Source: Mesorhizobium opportunistum WSM2075 (GTDB lineage Bacteria; Pseudomonadota; Alphaproteobacteria; Rhizobiales; Rhizobiaceae). Taken from it: DNA of 64,000 nt. The notes beneath the pieces were generated by a model that saw nothing but the letters and a program-made list of their open reading frames with translations, was not told where the DNA came from and ran no database searches. The position numbers were made by a program, and so were the translations under genes. The stretch covers positions 62,001-126,000 of the forward strand of contig NC_015675.1 of the NCBI RefSeq assembly GCF_000176035.2, read 5' to 3'. Below are positions 54,851 to 62,905 of this stretch, piece by piece (the stretch's first letter is position 1; each line of letters starts with the position of its first letter).

Positions 54851-55939
54851 TTATGCGCGCAGCCCCGCCTTCCGCAAAATCGGCAGCACGTGATCGCAGA
54901 AATAGGGCAGCTCCTGCGTGTAATTGACGAAGGACAGGGCGATGCCCTGGTAGCCATGCCCGGCAATGGCGGCCATGTCGGCGGCGATCGTTTCCGGTGT
55001 TCCGATCAAAGGATATGTGCCGGCGCCGCCGGCGAAACGCTGCCGGTAGCGGTCATAGGCATGCGGGTCGTGCGACTGCGAGAATTCCTTCTTGCCGGCC
55101 ATGTGGGCATCGACCGCGTCGTGGTCGGCCATGTCGACGGCATAGCGCGTGTAATAGGCCTGCGCCTCCTCCATGGTCGGGCGGCAGACGACATGCGCCA
55201 CGGTGTAGACGCCGACATTGCGGCCCACTCTGTCGGCCCGCTCGCTGATGTCGGCGACATGCTTGCCGGCATCGCCCATCTCCGAGAAGGTCGTGAACAG
55301 ATAGTCGCATCGGGCGGCGGCGAAATCGCGGCCCGGGCCGCCGAAAGCGGCGTTCATGGTCACCGGGCGCGGAACCTGCAGGCTGGCCGGCCGGCTCACC
55401 GCCTCCTTGAGGCGATAGTAGGTGCCTTCATAGTCGAGAGGCTCGCCCGATGCATAAAGCCTTTCGAGTATCTCGATCCATTCCGCAGCCTGGTCGTAGC
55501 CCTTTTCGACGAGCGGCGTGCCGAACATGCCGAATTCCCTGGGGTCCCAGCCGCAGACGATGTTGAGGCCGGCGCGGCCCTGGCTGATGTGGTCGACCGT
55601 TGCCAGCGCCTTGGCGGCATAGAGCGGATGCACCAGCGGCACATGCACGGTCATGAACAGGCCGATCCGGTCGGTGGCCATGGCGAGCGCCGCCGCCCAG
55701 GTAAAAGTCTCGAACGACCATTCGCGCACATTGTTGCGGCCGCCAAAGCCGCGCCAGCGGGCGATCGGCAGCATGAACTCCAGGCCCGCGCGGTCGGCGA
55801 TTTGCGCTGCCGTCAGATTGTCCTGCCAGCTTGCCGTCCAGCGTTCCGGCACATCGGTGATGGCCAGGCCGCCATCGGCATTGGTGGAAAAGACGCCGAG
55901 CTTCAGTTTGTTGGGGCCGTGCAAGGGATGTGGTTTCAT
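54851..55939 (-). CDS. LLM class flavin-dependent monooxygenase
   Basis: 362 residues of the luciferase-like family, nearest in style to SfnG/RutA-type monooxygenases (KLGVFSTNADGGLAI, ATDRIGLFMTVHVPLVHPLY, NIVCGWDPREFGMFG). These use reduced flavin made by a separate reductase. No reductase is next to it. The ATG at 55939 has GGGAGG 8 nt upstream; the longer frame reads through the divergent promoter. It is convergent with ridA (1-nt gap) and divergent from the aldolase gene across an operator. Confidence 0.87.
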   Translation of the reverse strand: MKPHPLHGPNKLKLGVFSTNADGGLAITDVPERWTASWQDNLTAAQIADRAGLEFMLPIARWRGFGGRNNVREWSFETFTWAAALAMATDRIGLFMTVHVPLVHPLYAAKALATVDHISQGRAGLNIVCGWDPREFGMFGTPLVEKGYDQAAEWIEILERLYASGEPLDYEGTYYRLKEAVSRPASLQVPRPVTMNAAFGGPGRDFAAARCDYLFTTFSEMGDAGKHVADISERADRVGRNVGVYTVAHVVCRPTMEEAQAYYTRYAVDMADHDAVDAHMAGKKEFSQSHDPHAYDRYRQRFAGGAGTYPLIGTPETIAADMAAIAGHGYQGIALSFVNYTQELPYFCDHVLPILRKAGLRA

Positions 55940-55984
55940 GTCGCGACCTCCCGGCGAAGATTGCACGCTACGGCCCTGCGAAAA

Positions 55985-56002
55985 TATTTCAAGCATGAAA
56001 TA
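55985..56002. promoter_or_regulatory. AAGCWT-type operator, LLM/aldolase divergent promoter
   Basis: TATTTCA-AGCA-TGAAATA, an 18-bp palindrome with 7-bp perfect arms. It lies 46 bp from the LLM gene start and 59 bp from the aldolase start, so one dimer could control both. The spacer AGCA matches the site at 41003 exactly. Confidence 0.68.
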
Positions 56003-56060
56003 GCTTCGTCTGGCGATGGTTTGCGGATATGAATCCAGGCAGCATGAAAAAGGGAACGGC

Positions 56061-56822
56061 ATGAGCGAATTCCGCCAGAAATGCATCGGCAGGACGAACC
56101 TCGTCGGTTCCTTCGCCGCCATTCCTCATCCCGTCGCGGTCGAAGTGATGGCGCAGTCCGGCCTCGATTTCCTCTGCATCGACTGGGAGCATGCGCAGAT
56201 TTCGCGCGACATGATCGAGACCATGGTGCGTGCGGCCGATGTCCACCGCGTACCGGCGATGGTGCGCGTTCCCGGCCATGCGCCGGAAGCGATCCAGGCC
56301 GCGCTCGACAGCGGCGCGCAAGGCGTGCTGGTGCCGCGCGTCTCGACCGCCGCCCAGGCGCAAGCAGCGGTGAAGGCATCTCGCTATCCGCCGAAGGGCG
56401 AGCGCGGCGTCGGACCCGGCCGGGCCGCCGGCTATGGCTATCGCATTCCCGAATATCTGGCCGGCGCCAACGACAGGATCGTCGTCGCGGTCCAGGTCGA
56501 GACAGCGGAGGGGTTGGCCAACATCGAGGCGATCACGGCCGTGGACGGCGTCGACGTGGTCTTCGTCGGCCCCGGCGATCTCTCGGTGTCGATCGATGCG
56601 GTCGGACCGAACGGCGCTGGCAGACTCGCTGATGCAATCCGGACGATTATCGGCGCGACGGTCGCCCATGGCAGGACATCGGGCATATTTTGCGCCAGCC
56701 CGCAGAATGTCGGCCGATGGGCGGCCATCGGGGCGAGTTTCTTCGTGCTGGCCAGCGACACGATGTTTCTTGGCGCCGGCACCGCCGCCAACTGCGCCGC
56801 CGCACGCGACGAATTGGCTTGA
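56061..56822 (+). CDS. HpcH/HpaI family aldolase
   Basis: 253 residues of the class II pyruvate aldolase family. Motifs include LDFLCIDWEHAQISRDMI, GAQGVLVPRVSTAAQAQ, VQVETAEGLANIEAI (metal-binding Glu) and VFVGPGDLSVSI (metal-binding Asp). It would split a 4-hydroxy-2-oxo acid to pyruvate (or similar) and an aldehyde, a typical last step in aromatic or sugar acid breakdown. GGGAACGG lies 5 nt upstream of the ATG. Confidence 0.88.
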   Translation: MSEFRQKCIGRTNLVGSFAAIPHPVAVEVMAQSGLDFLCIDWEHAQISRDMIETMVRAADVHRVPAMVRVPGHAPEAIQAALDSGAQGVLVPRVSTAAQAQAAVKASRYPPKGERGVGPGRAAGYGYRIPEYLAGANDRIVVAVQVETAEGLANIEAITAVDGVDVVFVGPGDLSVSIDAVGPNGAGRLADAIRTIIGATVAHGRTSGIFCASPQNVGRWAAIGASFFVLASDTMFLGAGTAANCAAARDELA

Positions 56823-57222
56823 GACTGGCGCCGCCAGGCAAAAAAGGCGCATCGGCCAGGCAACAGGCCAGCCAAGCTTTTTAAGCTTAAAACTTTCGCC
56901 TTGAAAAGCGCGGCACTTCGGATAAGCATTCAAAGTCGATGGGCGACTGCCGTGCCAAAGGGGTTGCTGGCCAGTCCGTCGTGGAGTTCGGGGTGGGAGG
57001 GGGTTCAGTCCTTGTCGTTTGTACCGGCCCAGTCATCGTCGAACGCGCGCTATGCTTTCGATGGCGTGCGCGCCCGTGATCCGCATACAAAGAATCTCGC
57101 CAATCGCGCGCGCAGGCTCGCTGCCATGAATTGACGCCCCGCTGGGAGGTGGGGCGGCAAGAAACCGTGCGGGGGAACCCGCCCGATCAACAACCAGAGG
57201 GAACACCCCAGAGGGACCAACA
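56823..57222. other. 400-bp intergenic region, no convincing gene
   Basis: Short open frames exist on both strands (up to 77 codons), but none has a ribosome-binding site or a recognisable product. It holds the perfect AAGCTT palindrome at 56879, a CGCCCC/GGGGCG stem-loop at 57135-57156, and a small GCGGG/CCCGC hairpin near 57169-57183, just ahead of the binding-protein gene. It probably carries the control region and a structured leader for that gene. Confidence 0.7.
56879..56892. promoter_or_regulatory. AAGCWT-type operator upstream of the amino acid transporter
   Basis: TTTTAAGCTTAAAA, a perfect 14-bp palindrome, with a second AAGCTT 9 bp to its left (56874-56879). It lies 331 bp upstream of the binding-protein gene and 57 bp after the aldolase stop. 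The core AAGCTT with T/A flanks matches the site at 48763. Confidence 0.6.
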
Positions 57223-58020
57223 ATGAAGCTCACCCGTCGCAATCTCATCCTGCTCGCGGCCACCATCGGTATCGCCGCCGGCCCTGCCACCGCCTATGCC
57301 GCCGATGTGCTCAATGTCGGCGCCTACCCAACCAATCCGCCCTTCGAGTATAAGAACGAGAGCGGCACCTTCGAGGGTTTCGAGGTCGACATCGTCAACG
57401 AAGCGGCAAAGCGCGCAGGCATGACCACCGATATCGCCGATCTCGGCTTCCAGGCCTTGTTCGCCGCCACCACCTCGAAGCGCATCGATGTCGCGATCTC
57501 GTCGATCACCATCACGCCGGAGCGGCTGAAATCGCAGTCCTTCACGCAGCCCTACTATGATTCCGACATGGGCATCGCGACGAAGACCGACAGCGCTGTC
57601 AACACCGAGGCCGACCTCAAGGGCAAGATCGTCGGCGTGCTTTCGGGCTCGACCGGCGAGACCTGGGTCAAGGGGCACCAGGAAGCCGACGGCTTCAGCG
57701 ACGTGAAGGGCTACGACACGCAGCAGAACCTGCTGCTCGACCTCAGCGCCGGCCGCGTCGATGCCGCCGTCAGCGACATTCCGGGCATGGAATACTCCTT
57801 CACCAAGATGAAGGATTTGAAGGTCAAGCAGCGCATCAAGACCGGCGAACAGTACGGCCTGATGATGACCAAGGACCATCCGCTGCTCGGCAAGCTGAAC
57901 GACGCGCTGACCGCGATGAAAAAGGACGGCACGCTGGCCGCGATCCACAAGAAGTGGTTCGGCAGCGACGCGCCGGCCGATTCGTCGACCGTCAAGGAAA
58001 TGCCGCTGCCGAAGGCCTGA
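57223..58020 (+). CDS. Polar amino acid ABC transporter substrate-binding protein
   Basis: 265 residues of the SBP_bac_3 family. The signal peptide (NLILLAATIGIAAGPATAYA) is followed by NVGAYPTNPPFEYKNESGTF, ISSITITPERLKSQSF and DLSAGRVDAAVSD, the family pattern. The ligand may be a polar or aromatic amino acid. It is followed by a stem-loop and a permease gene. GAGGG lies about 18 nt before the start, so the ribosome-binding site is weak. Confidence 0.9.
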   Translation: MKLTRRNLILLAATIGIAAGPATAYAADVLNVGAYPTNPPFEYKNESGTFEGFEVDIVNEAAKRAGMTTDIADLGFQALFAATTSKRIDVAISSITITPERLKSQSFTQPYYDSDMGIATKTDSAVNTEADLKGKIVGVLSGSTGETWVKGHQEADGFSDVKGYDTQQNLLLDLSAGRVDAAVSDIPGMEYSFTKMKDLKVKQRIKTGEQYGLMMTKDHPLLGKLNDALTAMKKDGTLAAIHKKWFGSDAPADSSTVKEMPLPKA

Positions 58021-58038
58021 GCGGCAATGCATTGACAT

Positions 58039-58063
58039 CGTGCCGGCCTTCCACGCCGGCACG
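58039..58063. other. Intercistronic stem-loop after the binding-protein gene
   Basis: CGTGCCGGC and GCCGGCACG form a perfect 9-bp stem with a 7-nt loop (CTTCCAC), 18 bp after the stop. No T-run follows. A hairpin here usually protects the binding-protein mRNA from 3' decay and lowers expression of the downstream permease. Confidence 0.7.
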
Positions 58064-58164
58064 ACTCATTTCATGCTCCGGCATCGGCTGCCGCGGGCCG
58101 CCCCGCTGCAGGCGCGGGTCAACTGGTTTCAACCTGAGCATGCTTTGCTCTCGGGAACGCTTCC

Positions 58165-58839
58165 ATGTCGCTGATCGACACTTTCTTCAACGCCGATGTC
58201 ATCGCGTCGAGCCTGCCGGCGCTGTTGCGTGGTTTCCTGAACACGCTGCTGCTCGGAATCCTGAGCATCGGCATCGGCATCCCGATCGGCCTGGTGATCA
58301 GCCTGCTGCGGCTCTATGCGCCGAAGCCGCTGCGGTGGCTGGCGGTCGGCTACACCGACATCTTCCGCGCCCTGCCGGTGCTGGTGGTACTGATCCTGAT
58401 CTACTACGCGCTGCCCTTCCTCGGCATTCGCTTGTCGTCCTGGGCGTCCGCCGTGACGGCGTTCGCCATCATCATGTCGGCCTATTCGGCGGAAGTGTTC
58501 CGCTCCGGCATAGAGAGCATTCCGCGCGGCCAGTTCGAGGCCTCGCAGGCGCTTGGCCTGCCGTTCCTTTTGACCCTGCGCAAGGTGGTGCTGCCGCAAG
58601 CGATCCGCGTGGTGATCCCGCCGATGACCAGCAATTGCGTCTCCATGTTCAAGGACACCTCGCTCGCCTCGACCGTGGCGCTGCCGGAGTTGCTCAAGGA
58701 AGCGACCAATGCGCAGTCGCTCTACGCCAATCCCTCGCCGCTGATCGGCGCGGCGCTGGTCTATCTCATCTTCCTCTGGCCGATGGTCCGTCTCGTCAGC
58801 CTGCTTGAAGACCGCTTCAAGACCGAAAAGACGCGCTGA
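58165..58839 (+). CDS. Amino acid ABC transporter permease (HisM/GlnP type)
   Basis: 224 residues, normal for the family. The membrane domain has [40 protein letters not shown] and the EAA loop near [20 protein letters not shown]. No second permease and no ATPase gene lie next to it, so this transporter either works as a permease homodimer with an ATPase encoded elsewhere or is incomplete. The class V PLP enzyme gene follows 49 bp downstream. Confidence 0.9.
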   Translation: MSLIDTFFNADVIASSLPALLRGFLNTLLLGILSIGIGIPIGLVISLLRLYAPKPLRWLAVGYTDIFRALPVLVVLILIYYALPFLGIRLSSWASAVTAFAIIMSAYSAEVFRSGIESIPRGQFEASQALGLPFLLTLRKVVLPQAIRVVIPPMTSNCVSMFKDTSLASTVALPELLKEATNAQSLYANPSPLIGAALVYLIFLWPMVRLVSLLEDRFKTEKTR

Positions 58840-58888
58840 CCTCGCCAACCTAACCCACCCCGACCAAGTCCTTCGCAGGAGCCTGCCC

Positions 58889-60178
58889 GTGAACAAGCAC
58901 CAAACCGACAATGCGAGCGCCGCCGCGTTCCCCGTCGACGCCATCCGCGCCATGTTTCCCGCCCTGCAACGGGCCGGCGATTTCATCTTCCTGGACAACG
59001 CCGCCGGCGCGCAGATCCCGCAGAGCGTGCTCGACGCGGTGACCAACCATCTGGTTTCGCACAATGTGCAGCGCGGCGGCCGCTATGGCCGCAGTGTCAC
59101 CGTCGACCAGTCGGTTGCCGACGCGCGCGAGAGCGTGGCGCTGCTGATCAACGCCTACAGCCCGGCGGAAATCTGCTTCGGCATGAACGCCACCTCGTTC
59201 ATCCGACTGGTCAGCCTCGGCATCGGCCAGATGCTTGCCAGGGACACGGAAGGAGAGCGCGACGAGATCGTCATCACCGACATGGACCACGATGCCAACA
59301 TCGCCACGTGGCTCGCGCTGGAACCCGCCGGCGCCAAATTCAAGTGGTGGCGGATGCGCGAGGACGGCAATTTGCATGTCGACGATCTGCGCCCGCTGGT
59401 CTCCGAGCGCACCCGCCTCGTCGCCTGCACGGTGACGGCGCATTCGATCGGGTCAATCGTCAACGTGGCATCCGTGGCGAAGATCGCGCACGCGGCCGGC
59501 GCGGAAGTGTTCCTCGACTGCGTCCATTACGGACCGCACGGGCTGATCGACGTGCAGGCTTGGGACTGCGACTATCTCGTCTGCTCCGGCTACAAGAACT
59601 TCTCGCCACATATGGGCTTCCTGTGGGGCCGCTTCGAAACGCTGAAGCGGCTGCCGACCTTCCGCGAGGATTTCATTCCCGACGAGCCGCCCTACAAGGT
59701 CGAGGCCGGCACCTTCATCTACGAGAACGTGTCGGGCATGGATGCCGCCGTGCAGTATCTGGAACTGATCGGCCGCAATCTAGCACCTTCCAACAACCGC
59801 TCGCGGCGCGAGAACATCGTCGCCGGCATGGGCGCCATCCGCGACTACGAGCTTGTGCTGGCGCGCGAGATGCTGGCTGTGCTGAAAGGGTGCGGGGCGA
59901 CCATCTACGGTGTCGCCGACGAGGCACGCATCCATGAGCGCGTGCCAACTTTCTGCTTCAACATCGGCAAGCTGTCGCCGCAGCGGATCGTCGAGGAAAT
60001 GGCCGAGATGCAGATCGGCATCCGCGACGGCCACATGTATGCGCCGCGCCTGATGAAGCGGCTCAATCTGTCGATGGACAGCGGCGCCATCCGCGCCTCG
60101 CTGGTCCATTACAACACCGTCGAGGAGATCCACCGTTTCGGCGAGGCGTTGCGCGCAATTGTTGCGAAGCTGTCGTGA
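58889..60178 (+). CDS. Class V aminotransferase family PLP enzyme (cysteine desulfurase-like)
   Basis: 429 residues. The start is a GTG at 58889 with GGAG 7 nt upstream. Features are [43 protein letters not shown] and the PLP-lysine site [16 protein letters not shown]. This group is often named cysteine desulfurase-like, but it lacks an obvious loop cysteine and is not next to Fe-S genes. Its place after an amino acid importer suggests action on the imported amino acid, perhaps elimination or transamination. The reaction is unassigned. Confidence 0.86.
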   Translation: MNKHQTDNASAAAFPVDAIRAMFPALQRAGDFIFLDNAAGAQIPQSVLDAVTNHLVSHNVQRGGRYGRSVTVDQSVADARESVALLINAYSPAEICFGMNATSFIRLVSLGIGQMLARDTEGERDEIVITDMDHDANIATWLALEPAGAKFKWWRMREDGNLHVDDLRPLVSERTRLVACTVTAHSIGSIVNVASVAKIAHAAGAEVFLDCVHYGPHGLIDVQAWDCDYLVCSGYKNFSPHMGFLWGRFETLKRLPTFREDFIPDEPPYKVEAGTFIYENVSGMDAAVQYLELIGRNLAPSNNRSRRENIVAGMGAIRDYELVLAREMLAVLKGCGATIYGVADEARIHERVPTFCFNIGKLSPQRIVEEMAEMQIGIRDGHMYAPRLMKRLNLSMDSGAIRASLVHYNTVEEIHRFGEALRAIVAKLS

Positions 60179-60192
60179 GCTGATCTCTTCGC

Positions 60193-60220
60193 GAGATGCC
60201 GGCAGGACAGAGGGGGGCGC
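60193..60220. repeat. Solo end fragment of the palindromic repeat family (second)
   Basis: GAGATG-CCGGCAGGACAGAGGGGGG-CGC matches the right arm of R2/R3 with one base deleted after GAGATG. No left arm is nearby. It lies 14 bp after the PLP enzyme stop, in the gap to the convergent dipeptide transporter operon. Confidence 0.8.
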
Positions 60221-60293
60221 GAAGGATCGCTATCTTCGCGGTATGGCGGTCTCCGCGACGGACCACCTTCGCCTGGCACGGTGACGCTCGACC

Positions 60294-61124
60294 TCAGGCC
60301 GCCTTCTTCTTAGCCAGTCTCGCCTTGATCGAGGCGACGTCGGCGCGCGGCGTCGCGGCGAAGAGTGTCTTGGTGTAGCTGTGCTTGGGGTCTGAAAAGA
60401 CCTCGTCGCGCGAGCCGTATTCGACGGCTTCGCCGAAATACATCACCATCACGTCGTCGGCGATGTAGCGCACGACGGACAAATCGTGGCTGATGAAGAC
60501 ATAGGTCAGCTGGAACTCGTCCTGCAGGTCGGCGAGCAGATTGAGCACCTGCGCCTGCACGGAGAGGTCCAGCGCCGAAACCGGTTCGTCCAGCACCAGA
60601 AGACTTGGATTGAGCATCAGAGCGCGCGCAATGGCGATGCGCTGGCGCTGGCCGCCCGAGAACATGTGCGGGTAGCGGTTATAGTGCTCGTGGCCGAGGC
60701 CGACCTTCTTCAGCATCTTCATCGCCAGGTCGCGCCGCTCGGCGGCTGGCTTGTCGGTGTTGATCAGCAGCGGTTCGCCCAGCACGTCGCCGATCTTCTG
60801 GCGCGGATTGAGCGAGCCGTAGGGATTCTGGAAGACGATCTGCACCTTGCGGCGCATCTCCCTGGTCAATCCGCCCCTGGCGATATCGACCTTGTTGCCG
60901 TCGATGAACAGGTCACCCGACGTCGCCGGATCGATCAGCGTGATGATGCGGGCGAGCGTGGACTTGCCGCAGCCGCTTTCACCGACGATGGCGAGCGTCT
61001 TGCCCTTGTCGACAGTGAAGGAGACGCCCTTGACCGCATGCACGGTGCGCGGTCCGGTGAACAGCCCGCCGCCGATGTGGTAGTCGCGGACGATGTTCTT
61101 GCCTTCGAGGACGGTGGTGCTCAT
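60294..61124 (-). CDS. Dipeptide-type ABC transporter ATPase (F subunit)
   Basis: 276 residues. Walker A GESGCGKSTLA is near residue 49, the signature is [15 protein letters not shown], and Walker B ends LDEPVSALDLS. The last gene of a minus-strand operon whose order is binding protein, permease, permease, ATPase D, ATPase F. The start at 61124 overlaps the previous gene by 4 bp; the much longer open frame upstream reads through the D subunit gene in the wrong frame. Confidence 0.92.
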   Translation of the reverse strand: MSTTVLEGKNIVRDYHIGGGLFTGPRTVHAVKGVSFTVDKGKTLAIVGESGCGKSTLARIITLIDPATSGDLFIDGNKVDIARGGLTREMRRKVQIVFQNPYGSLNPRQKIGDVLGEPLLINTDKPAAERRDLAMKMLKKVGLGHEHYNRYPHMFSGGQRQRIAIARALMLNPSLLVLDEPVSALDLSVQAQVLNLLADLQDEFQLTYVFISHDLSVVRYIADDVMVMYFGEAVEYGSRDEVFSDPKHSYTKTLFAATPRADVASIKARLAKKKAA

Positions 61125-61978
61125 GCCGAGGCTCCCGCAGCAGAGGGCGCAGGCTCGAACAGCATGTCGGAAACGGTCGGCAGCCGGTCGCCAACGGCGT
61201 TCTCCGGCAAGGCCGAGAGCAGCGCGCGCGTGTAATTGCTTTTCGGCGATTCGAACAATGACAGCACGTCGGCCTCTTCCATCTTGCGGCCCTTGTACTG
61301 GACGATGACGCGGTCGGCGGTCTCGGCCACCACGCCCATATTGTGGGTGATCATGATCAGGCCCATGCCGTATTTGGCCTGCAGCGAGACCAGCAGATCG
61401 AGGATCTGCTTCTGGATGGTGACGTCGAGCGCGGTCGTCGGCTCGTCGGCAATCAGCAGCTTCGGATTGCAGGCAATGGCGATGGCGATCATGACGCGCT
61501 GGCACTGGCCGCCGGACATCTGGTGCGGGAACGAGCTCAGCCGCTCTTCCGGATCGGCGATGCCGACCAGCTTCATCAGTTCGATGGCACGGGCCCGACG
61601 CTGGGCGCGATCCATGCCCATGTGGAAGCGCAGCACCTCCTCGATCTGGAAGCCGACCGTGAAGCACGGATTGAGACTGGCGATCGGCTCCTGGAAAATC
61701 ATCGAGATGTCCTTGCCGACGATCTTGCGGCGCTCGGACGGGCTGAGCTTCAGGAGGTCGACGCCGTCGAATGCCATGCGGTCGGCCTTGACCGTCGCGG
61801 TGTTGGGCAACAGCCCCATCACCGCCAGCATCGACACCGACTTGCCGGAGCCGGACTCGCCGACGATCGCCAGCACCTCGCGCGGCTCGATCGACAGATC
61901 GATGCCTTGCACGGCCATGAACGGCCCGGCCGCGGTGTCGAAGGAAACGGTAAGGTTCTTGATCTCGAGCAGGGACAT
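61121..61978 (-). CDS. Dipeptide-type ABC transporter ATPase (D subunit)
   Basis: 285 residues. Walker A is [12 protein letters not shown] near residue 39, Walker B ends [11 protein letters not shown], and the C terminus has NYTRALLSALPEN. The signature reads MSGGQCQRVMIAIAIA, with Cys where ATPases of this group usually have Arg (GGQRQR). The ATG at 61978 has GAGG 8 nt upstream; a GTG at 61984 overlapping the permease stop is an alternative. The next gene overlaps by 4 bp. Confidence 0.92.
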   Translation of the reverse strand: MSLLEIKNLTVSFDTAAGPFMAVQGIDLSIEPREVLAIVGESGSGKSVSMLAVMGLLPNTATVKADRMAFDGVDLLKLSPSERRKIVGKDISMIFQEPIASLNPCFTVGFQIEEVLRFHMGMDRAQRRARAIELMKLVGIADPEERLSSFPHQMSGGQCQRVMIAIAIACNPKLLIADEPTTALDVTIQKQILDLLVSLQAKYGMGLIMITHNMGVVAETADRVIVQYKGRKMEEADVLSLFESPKSNYTRALLSALPENAVGDRLPTVSDMLFEPAPSAAGASA

Positions 61979-61980
61979 GC

Positions 61981-62904
61981 TCACGACCTCTTCAGCTTGG
62001 GGTCGAGCGCATCGCGCAGGCCGTCACCGATCAGGTTGATGGCAAAGACGGTGATCAGGATGGCGAGGCCCGGGAAGGTCACCACCCACCAGGCGCGCAG
62101 GATGAACTCGCGCGCTTCGGCCAGCATCGTGCCCCATTCCGGCGTTGGCGGCTGCGCGCCCATGCCTAGGAAGCCGAGTGCGGCCGCCTCGAGAATGGCG
62201 TTGGAGAAGGACAGCGTCGCCTGCACGATCAAGGGCGCGATGCAGTTGGGCAGGATGGTGACCAGCATCAGCCTGAGATGGCTGGCGCCGGCGACTTTGG
62301 CGGAGATGACATATTCGCGGTTCTTTTCCGCCATCACGGCGGCGCGGGTGAGCCGGGCAAAGTGCGGCTGCAGCACGAAGGCGATGGCGATCATGGCATT
62401 GACGAGGCCAGGGCCAAGCACCGCGACCAGCACCAGCGCCAGGAGCAGCGATGGGAAGGCCAGGATGATGTCCATGATGCGCATGATCAGCGTGTCGACC
62501 CAGCCACGGCAGTAGCCGGCGAGCAGGCCGAGGATGACGCCGGAGATCAGCGCCGTCGTGACCACGACGAAGCCGATGGCGAGCGAGAAGCGCGAGCCAT
62601 AGATCAGGCGCGACAGCATATCGCGGCCGACGGCGTCGGTGCCGAGCAGGAACTGCGCATTGCCGCCCGCTTGCCAGGCCGGCGGCGTCAGGAAGAAGTC
62701 GCGGAACTGGTCGTCAGGCGAATGCGGAGCGAGCAACGGCGCGAAGATGGCGATCAGGATCAGCAGCGCGAAGACGAAAAGGCCGATCACCGCGCCCTTG
62801 TTGACGGAGAAGTAGTGCCAGAACTCGGCGAACATCTGCAGCCGCGCGTCCTGCGGCTTGACGACGGTCGCGGCTTCGATTGTGGCTGGGCCTTCGTTGG
62901 TCAT
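61981..62904 (-). CDS. Dipeptide-type ABC transporter permease (C subunit)
   Basis: 307 residues of the DppC family. The first membrane segment (GAVIGLFVFALLILIAIFAP) is followed by FLLGTDAVGRDMLSRLIYGS and an EAA loop near YVISAKVAGASHLRLMLVTI. It lies 1 bp after the B subunit gene. Confidence 0.93.
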   Translation of the reverse strand: MTNEGPATIEAATVVKPQDARLQMFAEFWHYFSVNKGAVIGLFVFALLILIAIFAPLLAPHSPDDQFRDFFLTPPAWQAGGNAQFLLGTDAVGRDMLSRLIYGSRFSLAIGFVVVTTALISGVILGLLAGYCRGWVDTLIMRIMDIILAFPSLLLALVLVAVLGPGLVNAMIAIAFVLQPHFARLTRAAVMAEKNREYVISAKVAGASHLRLMLVTILPNCIAPLIVQATLSFSNAILEAAALGFLGMGAQPPTPEWGTMLAEAREFILRAWWVVTFPGLAILITVFAINLIGDGLRDALDPKLKRS

Positions 62905-62905
62905 G

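Noticed and set aside
56887..57134. 67- and 77-codon frames in the 400-bp gap
   Set aside because: No ribosome-binding site, no recognisable product, and they lie over a control region.
58889..60178. Naming the class V PLP enzyme kynureninase or SufS/IscS
   Set aside because: The PLP-lysine motif fits the class, but there is no clear catalytic cysteine, no Fe-S gene context and no kynureninase-specific pattern I could recognise.
10864..60220. The G/C-rich palindromes as a CRISPR array
   Set aside because: The copies are tens of kilobases apart with no spacer-repeat periodicity and no cas genes.
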